A stretch of 64,000 bases of DNA from Tissierellia bacterium (lineage in GTDB: Bacteria > Bacillota > Clostridia > Tissierellales > Tepidimicrobiaceae). The stretch covers positions 62,001 through 126,000 of the forward strand of contig DUMS01000086.1 of NCBI GenBank assembly GCA_012839745.1, written 5' to 3'. Below the pieces are notes generated by a model. It was not told where the DNA came from, did no database searches, and saw only the letters and a list, made by a program, of their open reading frames with translations. Within the stretch, counting starts at the first letter, position 1. Every line of letters begins with the position of its first letter. Positions 16,623-26,175 of the stretch are shown here, one piece after another. A program made the position numbers and the translations under genes.

Positions 16623-18395
16623 CTATTCTGACCTTTTAATAGCCCCTACCGGACAGGTTTGGGAGCATACACTGCAGCCAACACAATCATCCGGATCTAT
16701 ATAGGATTTCAGCTCATCTATACCTTCGTATTTTTTCATCCTGATAGGCGGGCAGTTTAATTTAACACAGGTTCTACAGGATATGCATAAGTCTGTGTCC
16801 ACATAGAAATGAGGCTCTCTAATCCTGTACTTCAATGCACATGGCCTTGTGGTTATGATAACTGAAATTCCCTTCTCCCTGGTTGCCTGCCTTATGGCCT
16901 CCCTTGTTTCCTTGTAATTAAACTGGTCTACTTCCTTTACATTGTCAATTCCAATGGAATTTAAAAGTGCTTTTATGTGAACCCTCATATCATCATTTTC
17001 ATTATACCTTCCAGAGGAGGCATTTTGCTGCCCTCCTGTCATGGCAGTAGTCCTATTATCAAGTATTATGAAGGTCATATTGTCCTCTTCATCTATCTGA
17101 TGCAATAGATTTACAAATCCCGGCAGTCCTGAATGGAAGAAGGTGCCATCCCCAATTACGGATACTACTGGCTTCTTATCCCCATTTAACCTCATGGCCT
17201 TATTCATTCCTTTTGTAACGCCAAGGGTAGCTCCCATGCTAAGGCTTACATGGGCTGCCTTAAATGCAGGCAGAACCGCCATGGAATAGCATCCGATATC
17301 CCCTATGACAGTAACATTGAGCTTTTTAAGAATATCAAATACTGGCCTGTGAGGGCATCCTGCACAGAACATGGGAGGTCTGCTCACAACTTCTACAGCT
17401 TTTGCCTTCTCATATTTCCTGTTATTTACAACTCCCATTCTACATAATGCCTCTTCTATATCTTCAGTATGTATCTCGCCGGTAAAGGAAAAGTATTCCT
17501 TGCCCTTACAGTCAACTCCCATAAGCTTTAGCTCGTTTTCTATAAAGGGCATCATCTCTTCAATGACTATAATCCTCCTATACCTTTCGCTAAGCTCCCT
17601 CATCCTTCTTATGGATATTGGGTATACCATCCCCAGCTTATAAATGCTTACAGGTAAATTTAACTCCTTCAGGTTGTAATACATAAGGCCTGAGGTTACA
17701 ATAAGGGTGTCTGAGCCTTCTACTTCCTCCAATATGTTAAATGGCGCATTATAAGCATATTCCCTAAGCTTTTCAATTCTCTCCCTCATGAAATGCTGGG
17801 CTTTGAATGTATAAGGCGGAAGCATGCAATACTTTTCCTGATCCCTTTTAAATCCCTGAGGTTTATGTTCTTCTCTATCTTCCAATTTTACAACTCCCCT
17901 GCTGTGGCATACCCGGGAAGTAATATCTATCATCATTGGAGTCTGAAACCTTTCACTTAAATCCAGGGCATATTTCACATAATCCTTGGCTTCCTGACTG
18001 CTTCCCGGATAGAATATGCCCATATTGGCAAACTTGCCTATTATCCTGTTGTCCTGCTCATTCTGTGAGCTGGCCATTCCCGGGTCATCACCTGATACCA
18101 GTACAAATCCTCCGTTTATAGCCGTCTGAGTAAAGGTCATAAGCGGGTCTGAAGCTATATTCACCCCTACATGCTTCATGGATGCCATGGCCCTGGCACC
18201 ATACAGTGAAGCTCCTATAGCTACCTCCAGGGCTACCTTCTCATTTGTTGAAAACTCAGCATAAATACCGTCATATTTCTTCAGCGTTTCCAGAATTTCC
18301 ACAGTTGGCGATCCAGGATAGGATGCAGCAACTAATCCGCCTGCTTCGTAAAATCCTCTGGCAATAGCTTGATTACCCGTCAACACCTTTTTCAA
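16623..18395 (-). CDS. iorA: indolepyruvate:ferredoxin oxidoreductase, alpha subunit
   Basis: A 590-residue catalytic subunit. The N-terminal half (AIARGFYEAGGLVAASYPGSPT) is the pyrimidine-binding domain; the middle has the thiamine-diphosphate motif VIGDGTFFHSGLPG ending in the conserved NxT near ILDNRTTAMTGG, and the C-terminus holds two [4Fe-4S] motifs, CISCRTCVKLNCPP and CVGCSVCSQTCPVGAI. The length is normal for IorA. The start is TTG with AGGGGG 7 bases upstream. It is the first gene of the iorA-iorB-aor unit, the oxidative Stickland branch for aromatic amino acids. Confidence 0.95.
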   Translation of the reverse strand: MKKVLTGNQAIARGFYEAGGLVAASYPGSPTVEILETLKKYDGIYAEFSTNEKVALEVAIGASLYGARAMASMKHVGVNIASDPLMTFTQTAINGGFVLVSGDDPGMASSQNEQDNRIIGKFANMGIFYPGSSQEAKDYVKYALDLSERFQTPMMIDITSRVCHSRGVVKLEDREEHKPQGFKRDQEKYCMLPPYTFKAQHFMRERIEKLREYAYNAPFNILEEVEGSDTLIVTSGLMYYNLKELNLPVSIYKLGMVYPISIRRMRELSERYRRIIVIEEMMPFIENELKLMGVDCKGKEYFSFTGEIHTEDIEEALCRMGVVNNRKYEKAKAVEVVSRPPMFCAGCPHRPVFDILKKLNVTVIGDIGCYSMAVLPAFKAAHVSLSMGATLGVTKGMNKAMRLNGDKKPVVSVIGDGTFFHSGLPGFVNLLHQIDEEDNMTFIILDNRTTAMTGGQQNASSGRYNENDDMRVHIKALLNSIGIDNVKEVDQFNYKETREAIRQATREKGISVIITTRPCALKYRIREPHFYVDTDLCISCRTCVKLNCPPIRMKKYEGIDELKSYIDPDDCVGCSVCSQTCPVGAIKRSE

Positions 18396-18486
18396 AGCAA
18401 TACCCCCTTTGTTTATGTTTAAGCCTAGAGATTACAACTCAACAATAAAACTCTATGTACTATACAGTGAAGTTATGAAAAAATAA

Positions 18487-18520
18487 TAAAAGCAAGCTGG
18501 AATTTTCCAACTTGCTTTTT
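18487..18520 (-). terminator. terminator after the chemoreceptor-SBP fusion gene
   Basis: AAAGCAAGcTGGAA pairs with TTCCAaCTTGCTTT (one mismatch), followed on the minus strand by TATTATTTTTTC. It lies about 35 bases past the stop codon. Confidence 0.75.
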
Positions 18521-18553
18521 ATATACCCTCATTGGGGAACTTTTATTTATATT

Positions 18554-21031
18554 CTATTTGCTTTTTAGTTCATTTATCACATTGTCGTACTTAACAAGTC
18601 CAAGAGGTGATACATTTACATTCATAATTCCGTCCTGCGTACATATTCCAATTCTTGGATGGAGTATTGGAATAACAACCAGATCCTCGTGGATTATCCT
18701 CTGTATTTCCTCATACAGTTCCATTCTCTTCATTGGATTGGTAGTCTGGCTGGCTATTCTCAAAAGCCTCACCACTTCTTCATTGTTGTAGTTGCATAAA
18801 TTGGATTCGCTGTCCGGCAAGAATAGCGGCTTTATAAAGGAGGATGGCTCCTTGACATCTGCAAACCAGCCATAGTCAAATATATCATATGTATTGCCAG
18901 ATATATTATTAATATTGCTCTCATATACATAGTTAATCTCTATGCCAATAGCCTTAAAATCCTCTTCAATTATATCAAACATTGGTGCAGGCTTTTTCCT
19001 TCTTACAAGCACATTGATAGGCTTTGTAAGGTCTACTCTCTCCTTAATCAGTATGCTTCGTGCCTTATCCAGGGAATATTCAAATTCCATTAGGTGGTCT
19101 GAGGCTATTAATTCAGGCGGAACAATGCACTTGGCTGTAACAGCAAGTTCCCCGTAAAACTCTTCCACTATTCTCTTCTTGTTAATTGCGTGAGCTATGG
19201 CTTGTCTGACCCTCTTTTTCATGTACTGGGACTTAGAGTTCATATTAAACCCTATATAATTTGTGCCTATTACATTGTAAACCTTAAAGCGCTTATAATA
19301 GTCAGTACCTCTGATTGCGTCCAGTTCCTTCTTCCTCTGAATAATGTGAAAATCATACTTTTTATTTATAAAATTATCGGATACATTCTCATCGCCATTT
19401 ACAACTTCTACGACATCACAGTAAGGCCTTCCTCCTATATAATCCTTATTTGCTATTAGCCTGTATGTGTTGTCTTCAAAGCTCTCAATCATATATGGCC
19501 CACAGCCAACAATATTTCCCTTTTCAAACTCTTCAGGGTCCAGAACAGCACAGCATGGATTGGCCAGGTGAAGCAAAAATCCATTAAATGGGACAGAAAG
19601 CTTTATGGACAGCCTATAATCGTTTAATACCCTTATGCCTGAAACTTCCCTTGCCCTTCCTTCCATGAACTCCTTGGCTCCTTCTATATAATCTATAAAC
19701 CAGGTGTTGGGGGATTTAAGCTTTGGCGATAATATCCTTTCAAGGGATTGTTTTACATGGTACGCCGTAATTTTCTTGCCATTGTGGAATTTAGCATCAT
19801 TTCTCAAATTGAATACCCATGTAAGGTTGTCATCTTCCACATGCCAGCTTTTAGCTATGGATGGCAAAACCTCCCCTGTATCGGAATAGGACAACAAGCC
19901 TGTATGCAAATTGCTCAGGAATCTTACATCTTCAGCAGAGTTATTGATAGCCGGGTCCAAGGTAGTCAATGGGTATAACAGGCCAATCCTTATGGATAAC
20001 AATTCCCTCTCCGATTCGTCATGAACTCCTGTTTGACCTAGCAGTTCCCTTGTTATATCATTTAATAAAACGATAAACTCATTCAGCTCATTTAATGCTA
20101 CCTTTGTAAACTGTGCATTCATCAGTGCACTCTCAACCATGGACATAGCTTTATCTGATGAGTGGCTCATTTCATCAGTAAGGCTTACTATTGATTCCAG
20201 GCTTGAGGTCTGCTGGAATATGGCATTTGTTATCTCCTTTGTGGTTATTATCATGTTTTCCATTGCATTTTGCACTTTGGCAAAGGAGGATCTTGATTGT
20301 TCTGCAATATTTGAACCTGCTACTATCTTTTCATTGCTTCTTTCTATAGCTTCTATTGTCCTGCTTACGCTTCTGTTAATATTCTCTATTATATTGGAAA
20401 TGTCATTTACAGATTCTGCACTTCTTTCAGCCAGCTTTCTTACTTCTTCAGCAACTACTGCAAATCCCCTGCCTGCATCCCCTGCTCTGGCAGCTTCAAT
20501 TGTAGCATTAAGTGCCAAAAGGTTTGTCTGCTTGGCTATATTTCTGATTATGCCAAGTATTGCAGATATTTGGCTTGTACTATTCTTCAGTTCATTAATT
20601 TCTTCTACTACAGAAGTGATGGATTCCTTAATCTCTCCCATATGCCCAATGGTATTGTATACTGTTTTGCTCCCTTCCCCTACTACCTCCAGGGTTTCTT
20701 CTGCAGTTCTGTAGCAGGAATCAGAGCTGGCATTTAGCTCTTGAGCCATTGCCGAATAATTGCTTATCTCCTCCACTACATTATATATGTACTTCATCTG
20801 CTCATCAACCCTGTTGGATATAACTCCTATTATGTTAATGAGGCTTTCAGTCTGGTCATTCAGGTAACCTATTCTCACATTTAGCTTGTTTAAAAGGTTT
20901 TCTTCATTTTGCCTTACTACAGCAAGCCTTTTTTTATCTTCCAGATTAAATAATTCAGCTTCTGAGCTTTTTATCCCGTTTTCAGCTTCAACACAGCTTT
21001 CAATATCCTTTTTCCGCCATTTAAAAAACAT
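18554..21031 (-). CDS. soluble chemoreceptor fused to a family-5 solute-binding domain
   Basis: An 825-residue protein with an unusual layout. After a short basic start, residues about 30-330 form long coiled coils with the chemotaxis signalling hairpin tip [21 protein letters not shown] and [16 protein letters not shown]. Residues about 350-825 match an SBP_bac_5 (OppA/DppA-like) peptide- or nickel-binding fold: [64 protein letters not shown]. No signal peptide or membrane segment is visible, so the binding domain should face the cytoplasm. The closest conceptual precedent is SgrR, a cytosolic regulator with a C-terminal SBP_bac_5 domain. The start ATG at 21031 has GGGAGG upstream; the track's TTG at 21058 does not. 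The ligand is unknown, perhaps intracellular peptides. Confidence 0.85.
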   Translation of the reverse strand: MFFKWRKKDIESCVEAENGIKSSEAELFNLEDKKRLAVVRQNEENLLNKLNVRIGYLNDQTESLINIIGVISNRVDEQMKYIYNVVEEISNYSAMAQELNASSDSCYRTAEETLEVVGEGSKTVYNTIGHMGEIKESITSVVEEINELKNSTSQISAILGIIRNIAKQTNLLALNATIEAARAGDAGRGFAVVAEEVRKLAERSAESVNDISNIIENINRSVSRTIEAIERSNEKIVAGSNIAEQSRSSFAKVQNAMENMIITTKEITNAIFQQTSSLESIVSLTDEMSHSSDKAMSMVESALMNAQFTKVALNELNEFIVLLNDITRELLGQTGVHDESERELLSIRIGLLYPLTTLDPAINNSAEDVRFLSNLHTGLLSYSDTGEVLPSIAKSWHVEDDNLTWVFNLRNDAKFHNGKKITAYHVKQSLERILSPKLKSPNTWFIDYIEGAKEFMEGRAREVSGIRVLNDYRLSIKLSVPFNGFLLHLANPCCAVLDPEEFEKGNIVGCGPYMIESFEDNTYRLIANKDYIGGRPYCDVVEVVNGDENVSDNFINKKYDFHIIQRKKELDAIRGTDYYKRFKVYNVIGTNYIGFNMNSKSQYMKKRVRQAIAHAINKKRIVEEFYGELAVTAKCIVPPELIASDHLMEFEYSLDKARSILIKERVDLTKPINVLVRRKKPAPMFDIIEEDFKAIGIEINYVYESNINNISGNTYDIFDYGWFADVKEPSSFIKPLFLPDSESNLCNYNNEEVVRLLRIASQTTNPMKRMELYEEIQRIIHEDLVVIPILHPRIGICTQDGIMNVNVSPLGLVKYDNVINELKSK

Positions 21032-21085
21032 AAACAGTCGCCTCCCAAAAATTTTCAATAGAGCTTTCCGGATTTATTTAAGTAT

Positions 21086-21114
21086 AGTATATAGAAAATG
21101 TTGGTAATATTCAA
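21086..21114 (-). promoter_or_regulatory. vegetative promoter for the chemoreceptor-SBP fusion gene
   Basis: The minus strand shows TTGAAT, a 17-base spacer and TATACT, about 55 bases ahead of the start codon. Confidence 0.6.
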
Positions 21115-21157
21115 TATTTTCCTATGCATAAGCCTAATATGGGCTTATTAAATCCTA

Positions 21158-22144
21158 TTATTTAGTTAGATTCAATTCCTTATATGATTTTATTCCATAA
21201 GCTGAATCTGCCGATTTTACAGCATTTACAACTGCTCTCTCCATAACCTTGGCTGCCAGCAATCCTATTACATTTATATCTGCTTCCACTTTCCCTGTAG
21301 CCATGGCAAATATAGTATCCCCGTCAAATATGGAGTGGGCAGGTCTTATAGCTCTTGCATATCCATTATGAGCCATGGATGCCAGCTTGTTTGCCTCGGC
21401 TTTTGTAAGAATTCCATTAGTGGCAACTACACCTATGGTAGTATTTCCACTGAACAGATTCTTCTTTTTATTATATGCCTTAACCATTTCCCTTTCTGTT
21501 CCAATTAGCTTTTCACCTCTTTCATCCAGTAAGCCTGCCAATATCTCTCCTGTTTCAGGGTCAACTATATCTCCCAGGGCATTGACTGCTACAATGGCAC
21601 CAACCTTTAAATCGCCAATTTCCACTGCATAGGAGCCTAATCCTCCCTTCATGGCCCTTTCTAATCCTAGGAATTTACCTACAGTTGCACCTGTTCCTGC
21701 TCCTACATTTCCATTTGGGCATTCCTTGTCTGTGGCATTGATACATGCATTATAGCCCATGTTAAAGTCCGGCCTTACTCGATAATCTCCAACCACAAGG
21801 TCAAACAATACGGCACTTAATACAATGGGAACCTTTGTAACCTGCACATCAAATCCAATATTTCTTTCCTCCAGGTACTTCATAACTCCACTTGCTGCAT
21901 CAAGCCCAAATGCGCTGCCGCCTGCCAAAACCACTGCATGAGCCTTATCCACAAGATTTTGGGGATTAAGCAAGTCAGTTTCCCTTGTGCCAGGAGATCC
22001 TCCTCTCACATCCACACCTGCTGTAGCACCTTCCTCACATATGACGACTGTACACCCTGTACCAGCTTTAATATTGCTGGCATTGCCTACCTTTATCCCG
22101 TCAATATCAGTAAAGGCTATTTCCTTTATATCTTCTTCCATCAT
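21158..22144 (-). CDS. P1 family (DmpA/S58) aminopeptidase
   Basis: A 328-residue member of the P1/S58 N-terminal-nucleophile family, which includes D-aminopeptidase DmpA and beta-peptidyl aminopeptidases. The pattern GVDVRGGSPGTRETDLL, the LAGGSAFGLDAASGV segment and GNVGAGTGATVGK are typical. Self-cleavage is expected between Asn and Thr in SGNTTIGVVATNG, with the freed Thr (Ser in DmpA) acting as nucleophile. The likely role is intracellular release of N-terminal residues from peptides. The ATG has GGGAGG 6 bases upstream. It appears monocistronic; a weak hairpin with ATAAGCC arms lies at 21128-21148. Confidence 0.88.
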   Translation of the reverse strand: MMEEDIKEIAFTDIDGIKVGNASNIKAGTGCTVVICEEGATAGVDVRGGSPGTRETDLLNPQNLVDKAHAVVLAGGSAFGLDAASGVMKYLEERNIGFDVQVTKVPIVLSAVLFDLVVGDYRVRPDFNMGYNACINATDKECPNGNVGAGTGATVGKFLGLERAMKGGLGSYAVEIGDLKVGAIVAVNALGDIVDPETGEILAGLLDERGEKLIGTEREMVKAYNKKKNLFSGNTTIGVVATNGILTKAEANKLASMAHNGYARAIRPAHSIFDGDTIFAMATGKVEADINVIGLLAAKVMERAVVNAVKSADSAYGIKSYKELNLTK

Positions 22145-22477
22145 AGCAAGCCTCCCGTTCTTTTGATATATTCATGTTTACCTACCCAATAATACACCAA
22201 AAATGCAAAATGCCTTATGATTTATTAAATATGCAATGCCTTTTTTGTGCATATATTATTCATAAACATCCAATACCCTACATGATTATAATATAACATA
22301 ACATTACATAAATATTAAATATCTAATTTATAGAATTGGAACAGCTCTTTTATAAGGAACTAAAATCATATTTTTAGGACAAGCTTTTGTAATTTCTGGT
22401 ATTTACTCTCTTCTTGTTTACATAATATATAAATTCCTATATAATATCCTGTAAATCGTGTTGTAAATCTATGCAAT

Positions 22478-22569
22478 GGCTGAATCCTAAATTATTAGGT
22501 ACGAGGGAACCAGCCTAAGGGGTTAGCCCCTGGGTATAAGCTAACTTCGGAAGGAATTTAGGAGGGAGT
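22478..22569 (+). promoter_or_regulatory. compact ydaO-type (c-di-AMP) riboswitch ahead of sleB
   Basis: The leader contains the ydaO-family blocks in order: GGCTGAATCC, then GGTACGAGGGAACC, then GGGGTTA, then AGCTAACTTCGGAAGG just before the ribosome site. The part between GGGGTTA and AGCTAAC is only about 13 bases, much shorter than in ydaO aptamers I remember. CCTAA-ATTA-TTAGG forms a local hairpin, while TCCTAAATT is also fully complementary to AATTTAGGA, which abuts the GGAGGG ribosome site. These exclusive pairings suggest translational control. c-di-AMP switches commonly precede cell-wall hydrolase genes. Confidence 0.75.
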
Positions 22570-22571
22570 GC

Positions 22572-23237
22572 ATGCAGATGAAAAAAACAGTAAATTTATT
22601 AGTTTTAGTACTATTGATATTAGCTTTATCTACACCATCTTTGGCTGGAGGCTCTTTAAGAACCCTACACTTTGGGCATCGGGGAGAGGATGTTGTAAGG
22701 CTTCAACAAGCCTTAAAGAATAAAGGCTACTACAATTACAATATTGATGGAATATTTGGTTTGAAAACAGAATGGGCTGTTATCAGATTCCAAATAGATA
22801 ACAGGTTAAGAATTGACGGATTCGCAGGCCCTGAGACGCAGAATGCCCTATTTGGTACTGCCAACTATACCTCAGATGATGTATTCTGGCTTGCCAGAAT
22901 TATTGAAGCTGAAGCAGGCGGAGAACCCTATGTAGGTAAGGTGGCAGTGGGCAATGTAGTCTTAAACAGGGTTAAATCCAAGGATTTCCCAAACACCATA
23001 TATGGCGTAATATTTGAATACTATGGAAACATACCTCAATTCAGTCCTGTTGCTGATGGTACGATTTACAACACTCCATCTCAGGAAAGCATTAACGCTG
23101 CCAAAGATGCCCTGAATGGTTTTAGACCTGTTGGCAATGCAACATATTTCTTCAACCCAAATAAAGCAGCAGGTTCATGGATTGTGAAAAACAAGTCCTA
23201 TGTGGCTAAAATAGGAAACCATGTATTCTATCAATAA
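22572..23237 (+). CDS. sleB: SleB/CwlJ-type cell-wall hydrolase with peptidoglycan-binding domain
   Basis: A 221-residue secreted protein. A signal peptide (KKTVNLLVLVLLILALSTPSLA) is followed by a PG_binding_1 domain (about 30-95: HRGEDVVRLQQALKNKGYYN and DGIFG) and a Hydrolase_2 domain (about 103-221: LARIIEAEAGGEPYVGKVAVGNVVLNRV and PQFSPV). This is the architecture of SleB, the germination-specific lytic transglycosylase of the spore cortex, though vegetative paralogues exist. GGAGGG lies 5 bases before the chosen ATG; a second ATG two codons on is possible. The upstream c-di-AMP-type riboswitch links it to cell-wall and turgor signalling. Confidence 0.92.
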   Translation: MQMKKTVNLLVLVLLILALSTPSLAGGSLRTLHFGHRGEDVVRLQQALKNKGYYNYNIDGIFGLKTEWAVIRFQIDNRLRIDGFAGPETQNALFGTANYTSDDVFWLARIIEAEAGGEPYVGKVAVGNVVLNRVKSKDFPNTIYGVIFEYYGNIPQFSPVADGTIYNTPSQESINAAKDALNGFRPVGNATYFFNPNKAAGSWIVKNKSYVAKIGNHVFYQ

Positions 23238-23311
23238 ATTGCATATTTTCTATCATACTTTAATAATTCTTTGGCAATAATAATTGTATAAAATGACGAA
23301 AGGAAGATAGC

Positions 23312-23491
23312 ATGGCTGAAAGATATGTTGTTGTAACAGATAACAGCTTTTCCGAGCCCATGTCCAAGGAAGATGCCATAAGGACATTAAAAAGCTATGA
23401 TAGCCAAAACATAACAGCATATATAATATCAGAGGAAGAAGCAAAAAGGATTAAAACTCCACAAAACTTCAACACCCCCAAATGGGAATAA
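23312..23491 (+). CDS. small protein of unknown function (59 aa)
   Basis: A small ORF below the track cutoff, starting MAERYVVVTDNSFSEPMSKE and ending in NTPKWE. AGGAAG lies 5 bases before the ATG, and the gene closes at a strong terminator whose stem includes the stop codon. It is acidic and soluble-looking with no signal peptide or metal motif. It follows sleB by 74 bases on the same strand and may be cotranscribed. I do not recognise the family; codon use resembles neighbouring genes and the translation looks protein-like, so I judge it real. Confidence 0.65.
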   Translation: MAERYVVVTDNSFSEPMSKEDAIRTLKSYDSQNITAYIISEEEAKRIKTPQNFNTPKWE

Positions 23492-23517
23492 GGCTTAAGA
23501 TTTACTTAAGCCTTATT
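23487..23517. terminator. bidirectional terminator between the small ORF and murJ
   Basis: AATAAGGCTTAAG and CTTAAGCCTTATT form a 13-bp perfect stem with a 5-base loop, followed by TTT on the plus strand and TCCCATTTGG on the minus strand; the T residues of the arms serve both sides. It covers both stop codons. Confidence 0.82.
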
Positions 23518-25053
23518 TTTTATAAAAGCACTTATTAATCCTTTTACTTCACCTATGCCAAGTACAATACACAATATAGAATATACCATCATTCCTGCCA
23601 GTACAGAAGCCAATAAGGATATTAGCTCTCCTATTCTAGCATACCCAATCTTTAGCATTAATCCGTTATACACATAGTATACTGCAATTCCCATTACACA
23701 TGCAGAAATAAATATCCTCATAAAGCTCTTAATATATCCCTTAAATCCAATAGCACCTATCTTCTTTCGCAAGTTGAAAATAAGAAGGCCAGTAGTAAAT
23801 GTAGCAGAAATGCTTGTTGCCAGGGCCAGTCCTGCATGGTCCATAAATCTTACAAATATGAGGTTTAAAACAATATTCAATCCTACTGAAATGACACCAT
23901 TTATCATGGGAGTTCTGGTATCCTGAAGGGAATAGAATACCTTATTCAGCATTAATTTCATTGAAATTCCCATAAGCCCCAGTGAATAAAAGAATAATGC
24001 GCTGGAGGTCATAACGGTATCAGTTGAATCAAAGGCTCCCCTTTCAAAAAATATCCTAACTATAGGCTCAGATAGAATCAATATGCCAACAGTGGCAGGA
24101 ACAGTGATTATGAGTATGGTATTTATCCCCTGCTCCATTATATTCCTTATGGACTTTCTATCCCCTTCTGCAAAAGCCTTGGACAGCATTGGAAATACCA
24201 CGGTAGTTATGGCTGCTATAAATACGGATACAACCACATCATTCATTTTAGCTGCATAGTTCAGCGCAGATATGCTTCCATCCGCCAGGTTGGATGCCAG
24301 GGTCTTGTCCACTACGACATTTATCTGCTGAACTGCAGAGCCTAATAGCACTGGTATTATCAAGGTCAGAATCTTTTTAAGATACCTGTCCCTGAAATTA
24401 ACATAAGGCTCGTATTTAAACCCCTGATGCCTTATGGCAGGCACCTGAATCAAAAATTGTGTAGTTGCAGCAACTACACTTGCCAGCATCAATCCATATA
24501 TATTTACTTTATCTGCCATAACCAAAAGGAAAAATATAAACACAAAATTATATGGGATGCCCATTATGGCAGAAGGCCCAAATACTTGGCTGCTATGCAG
24601 AAATCCGGAAAACACATAGGTAAACCCTAAAAATATTATGATAGGAAGCCCTATCCTGTTTAATCTTACAGCCAGTTGAAATTGCTCCCCTTCAAATCCT
24701 CTAGCCAGTATTTTTATTATGACTGGAGATAAAACAAAGCTTAAAAGTGCCAAAACTACCGTCAAGAAAAATATTACGTTTAATATATTGTTAAAAAACC
24801 TCAGCTTTCCCCTTTTTCCCCTTAAGCTTTCAATTTCGCTGAATACCGGAATCAGGCTGGTGTTTAACGCTGCACCGACAGTTGTCATTATTATTGTTGT
24901 TGCTGTCATGGCAACAAAATATGTATCAGTTTCATATCCTGAACCGTATTTTGAAGCAATCAGCATCTCCCTGGTAAATCCTAAAAACTTGCTTATTAGG
25001 GTAAATGCCGATATCATAGCTGCTGATTTAACTACTCTGTTATTCTTTGCCAT
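23506..25053 (-). CDS. murJ: MurJ/MviN lipid II flippase
   Basis: A 515-residue MOP-superfamily membrane protein with about 14 hydrophobic segments. The start SAAMISAFTLISKFLGFTREMLIASKYG and the interior motif VQQINVVVDKTLASNLADGSISALNYA are characteristic of MurJ, which moves lipid II across the membrane for peptidoglycan synthesis. The track start is moved 6 codons in to the ATG at 25053, where AAAAGGGG lies 7 bases upstream. It is convergent with sleB and shares its terminator. Amino-acid fermenters often have several MurJ-like proteins, so an exopolysaccharide role is possible. Confidence 0.9.
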   Translation of the reverse strand: MAKNNRVVKSAAMISAFTLISKFLGFTREMLIASKYGSGYETDTYFVAMTATTIIMTTVGAALNTSLIPVFSEIESLRGKRGKLRFFNNILNVIFFLTVVLALLSFVLSPVIIKILARGFEGEQFQLAVRLNRIGLPIIIFLGFTYVFSGFLHSSQVFGPSAIMGIPYNFVFIFFLLVMADKVNIYGLMLASVVAATTQFLIQVPAIRHQGFKYEPYVNFRDRYLKKILTLIIPVLLGSAVQQINVVVDKTLASNLADGSISALNYAAKMNDVVVSVFIAAITTVVFPMLSKAFAEGDRKSIRNIMEQGINTILIITVPATVGILILSEPIVRIFFERGAFDSTDTVMTSSALFFYSLGLMGISMKLMLNKVFYSLQDTRTPMINGVISVGLNIVLNLIFVRFMDHAGLALATSISATFTTGLLIFNLRKKIGAIGFKGYIKSFMRIFISACVMGIAVYYVYNGLMLKIGYARIGELISLLASVLAGMMVYSILCIVLGIGEVKGLISAFIKNKA

Positions 25054-25132
25054 CTGTTTTCCCCTTTTCATATATATCTATCCTGCAACTGATAACTATT
25101 ATATCATATTGAAAAAGGGAAATTAATAAAAT

Positions 25133-25984
25133 TTAACCCCATACAAAGCTGTATGGGGGCTCTCCTAATTCACTCTTATCTATTTCTATTGTTATTATCT
25201 TATATACTATTACCTGTGGAACTATGCTGTCAGGGTCTGGAGGGGTTACGCTTAGGTATACCCTGTATTCTTCATTTTCCTTCACTATTTTCTCAACCTT
25301 CACTATATATCCGGGGGTTGGAAGCATTTTGGTTATGGTTACAACTACCTTACTATCCTCCACTTTGGTCTTAATTCCTTCCTCACCTGTATAAGACTGA
25401 ATTGTTCCCAACAATGTAAAGGGTATTTCCCTTGATGCTGTTTTGTCTTTATCCAAACTGCTAAGGTAGTCCCTTATCCTCTGCAGCACCACAACAGCTT
25501 CTGCCTGAGTGGTATAAGCGTAAGGATTAAACCTGCTATTTGACTGTCCTTTTATAATGCCAGCACTATACAGCTTTTTCAATGCCATCAGCTCTTCATC
25601 CGCAATATCGCTTATATCTGTAAATGGCAGCTCTACATCATCAGCCTGGATATCAGCTATATTGAATAAGTTATCTCCTATTGCCCTTACCATTTCAATT
25701 CTCTTTATGCCATTTCTGAATTTCAGCTCTGCAGTTGAATACCCCATGTTCTTAAGCAATGATGAAAAGGACAGCAAAAACTCATCTTCCCTTATGGCTT
25801 CGTTTGGATTAAACCTCTTGAAATCTTCTCTTGCAAGGTACGAAAAATAATATAGGAAGAAATCCTTATCCATTTCAGCCTTCAGCCAGTGATTTCCAAG
25901 TATATCTTCCAAATCTGCAAAAGCAGGAGCTGATACGGATAAAATAACAGTAAGTACCAGTACAAAGGTAATAATCCTTTTCAT
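25133..25984 (-). CDS. secreted S-layer-homology protein with PrcB-like C-terminal domain
   Basis: A 283-residue exported protein. The signal peptide ends near SVSAPAFA; residues about 30-175 hold SLH-like repeats, the clearest being LPFTDISDIADEELMALKKLYSAGIIKGQSNSRFNPYAYTTQAEAVVVLQR read as a whole. Residues about 195-283 resemble the PrcB C-terminal fold, a small beta domain with PTPGYIVKVEKI and a YRVYLSVTPPDPDS strand. It is probably anchored to the cell wall. The ATG has AAGGGGG upstream. Its promoter region carries a WalR-type direct repeat and a TATAAT box, pointing to control by the essential WalRK cell-wall system. Confidence 0.83.
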   Translation of the reverse strand: MKRIITFVLVLTVILSVSAPAFADLEDILGNHWLKAEMDKDFFLYYFSYLAREDFKRFNPNEAIREDEFLLSFSSLLKNMGYSTAELKFRNGIKRIEMVRAIGDNLFNIADIQADDVELPFTDISDIADEELMALKKLYSAGIIKGQSNSRFNPYAYTTQAEAVVVLQRIRDYLSSLDKDKTASREIPFTLLGTIQSYTGEEGIKTKVEDSKVVVTITKMLPTPGYIVKVEKIVKENEEYRVYLSVTPPDPDSIVPQVIVYKIITIEIDKSELGEPPYSFVWG

Positions 25985-26022
25985 TTTATATCCCCCTTTC
26001 TACCTACTTGGCTTATTTATTC

Positions 26023-26068
26023 TGATTATATCCATTAAATATTTCCAAATGGTTACAGAATGGTTACA
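26023..26068 (-). promoter_or_regulatory. promoter with WalR-like box for the SLH protein gene
   Basis: On the minus strand TGTAAC-N5-TGTAAC, matching the WalR/YycF consensus TGTWAH-N5-TGTWAH, is followed 21 bases later by TATAAT. The same geometry is found upstream of the secreted protein gene at 59122-60117. Confidence 0.7.
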
Positions 26069-26096
26069 AAGTTGTGAATATTTTCTAAAAATAAAA

Positions 26097-26135
26097 AGGC
26101 ATATTGCAAAAAATCAATTCCTTTGCAACATGCCT
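26097..26135 (-). terminator. terminator after livF
   Basis: AGGCATaTTGCAAA pairs with TTTGCAAcATGCCT (one mismatch); the minus strand continues with TTTTTATTTTT. It lies about 40 bases past the livF stop. Confidence 0.8.
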
Positions 26136-26175
26136 AAAAAATTGGTAATACAGTCCTATATCCGCTGCAGATAAC

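Noticed and set aside
20139-20714. 191-residue plus-strand ORF opposite the chemoreceptor-SBP gene
   Set aside because: It mirrors the coiled-coil coding of the real gene; similar shadow ORFs oppose the other chemoreceptors.
22451-22467. TGTAAA repeats upstream of the sleB riboswitch as a WalR box
   Set aside because: The spacing is 6 instead of 5 bases and no -10 box follows at the distance seen in the other two sites.
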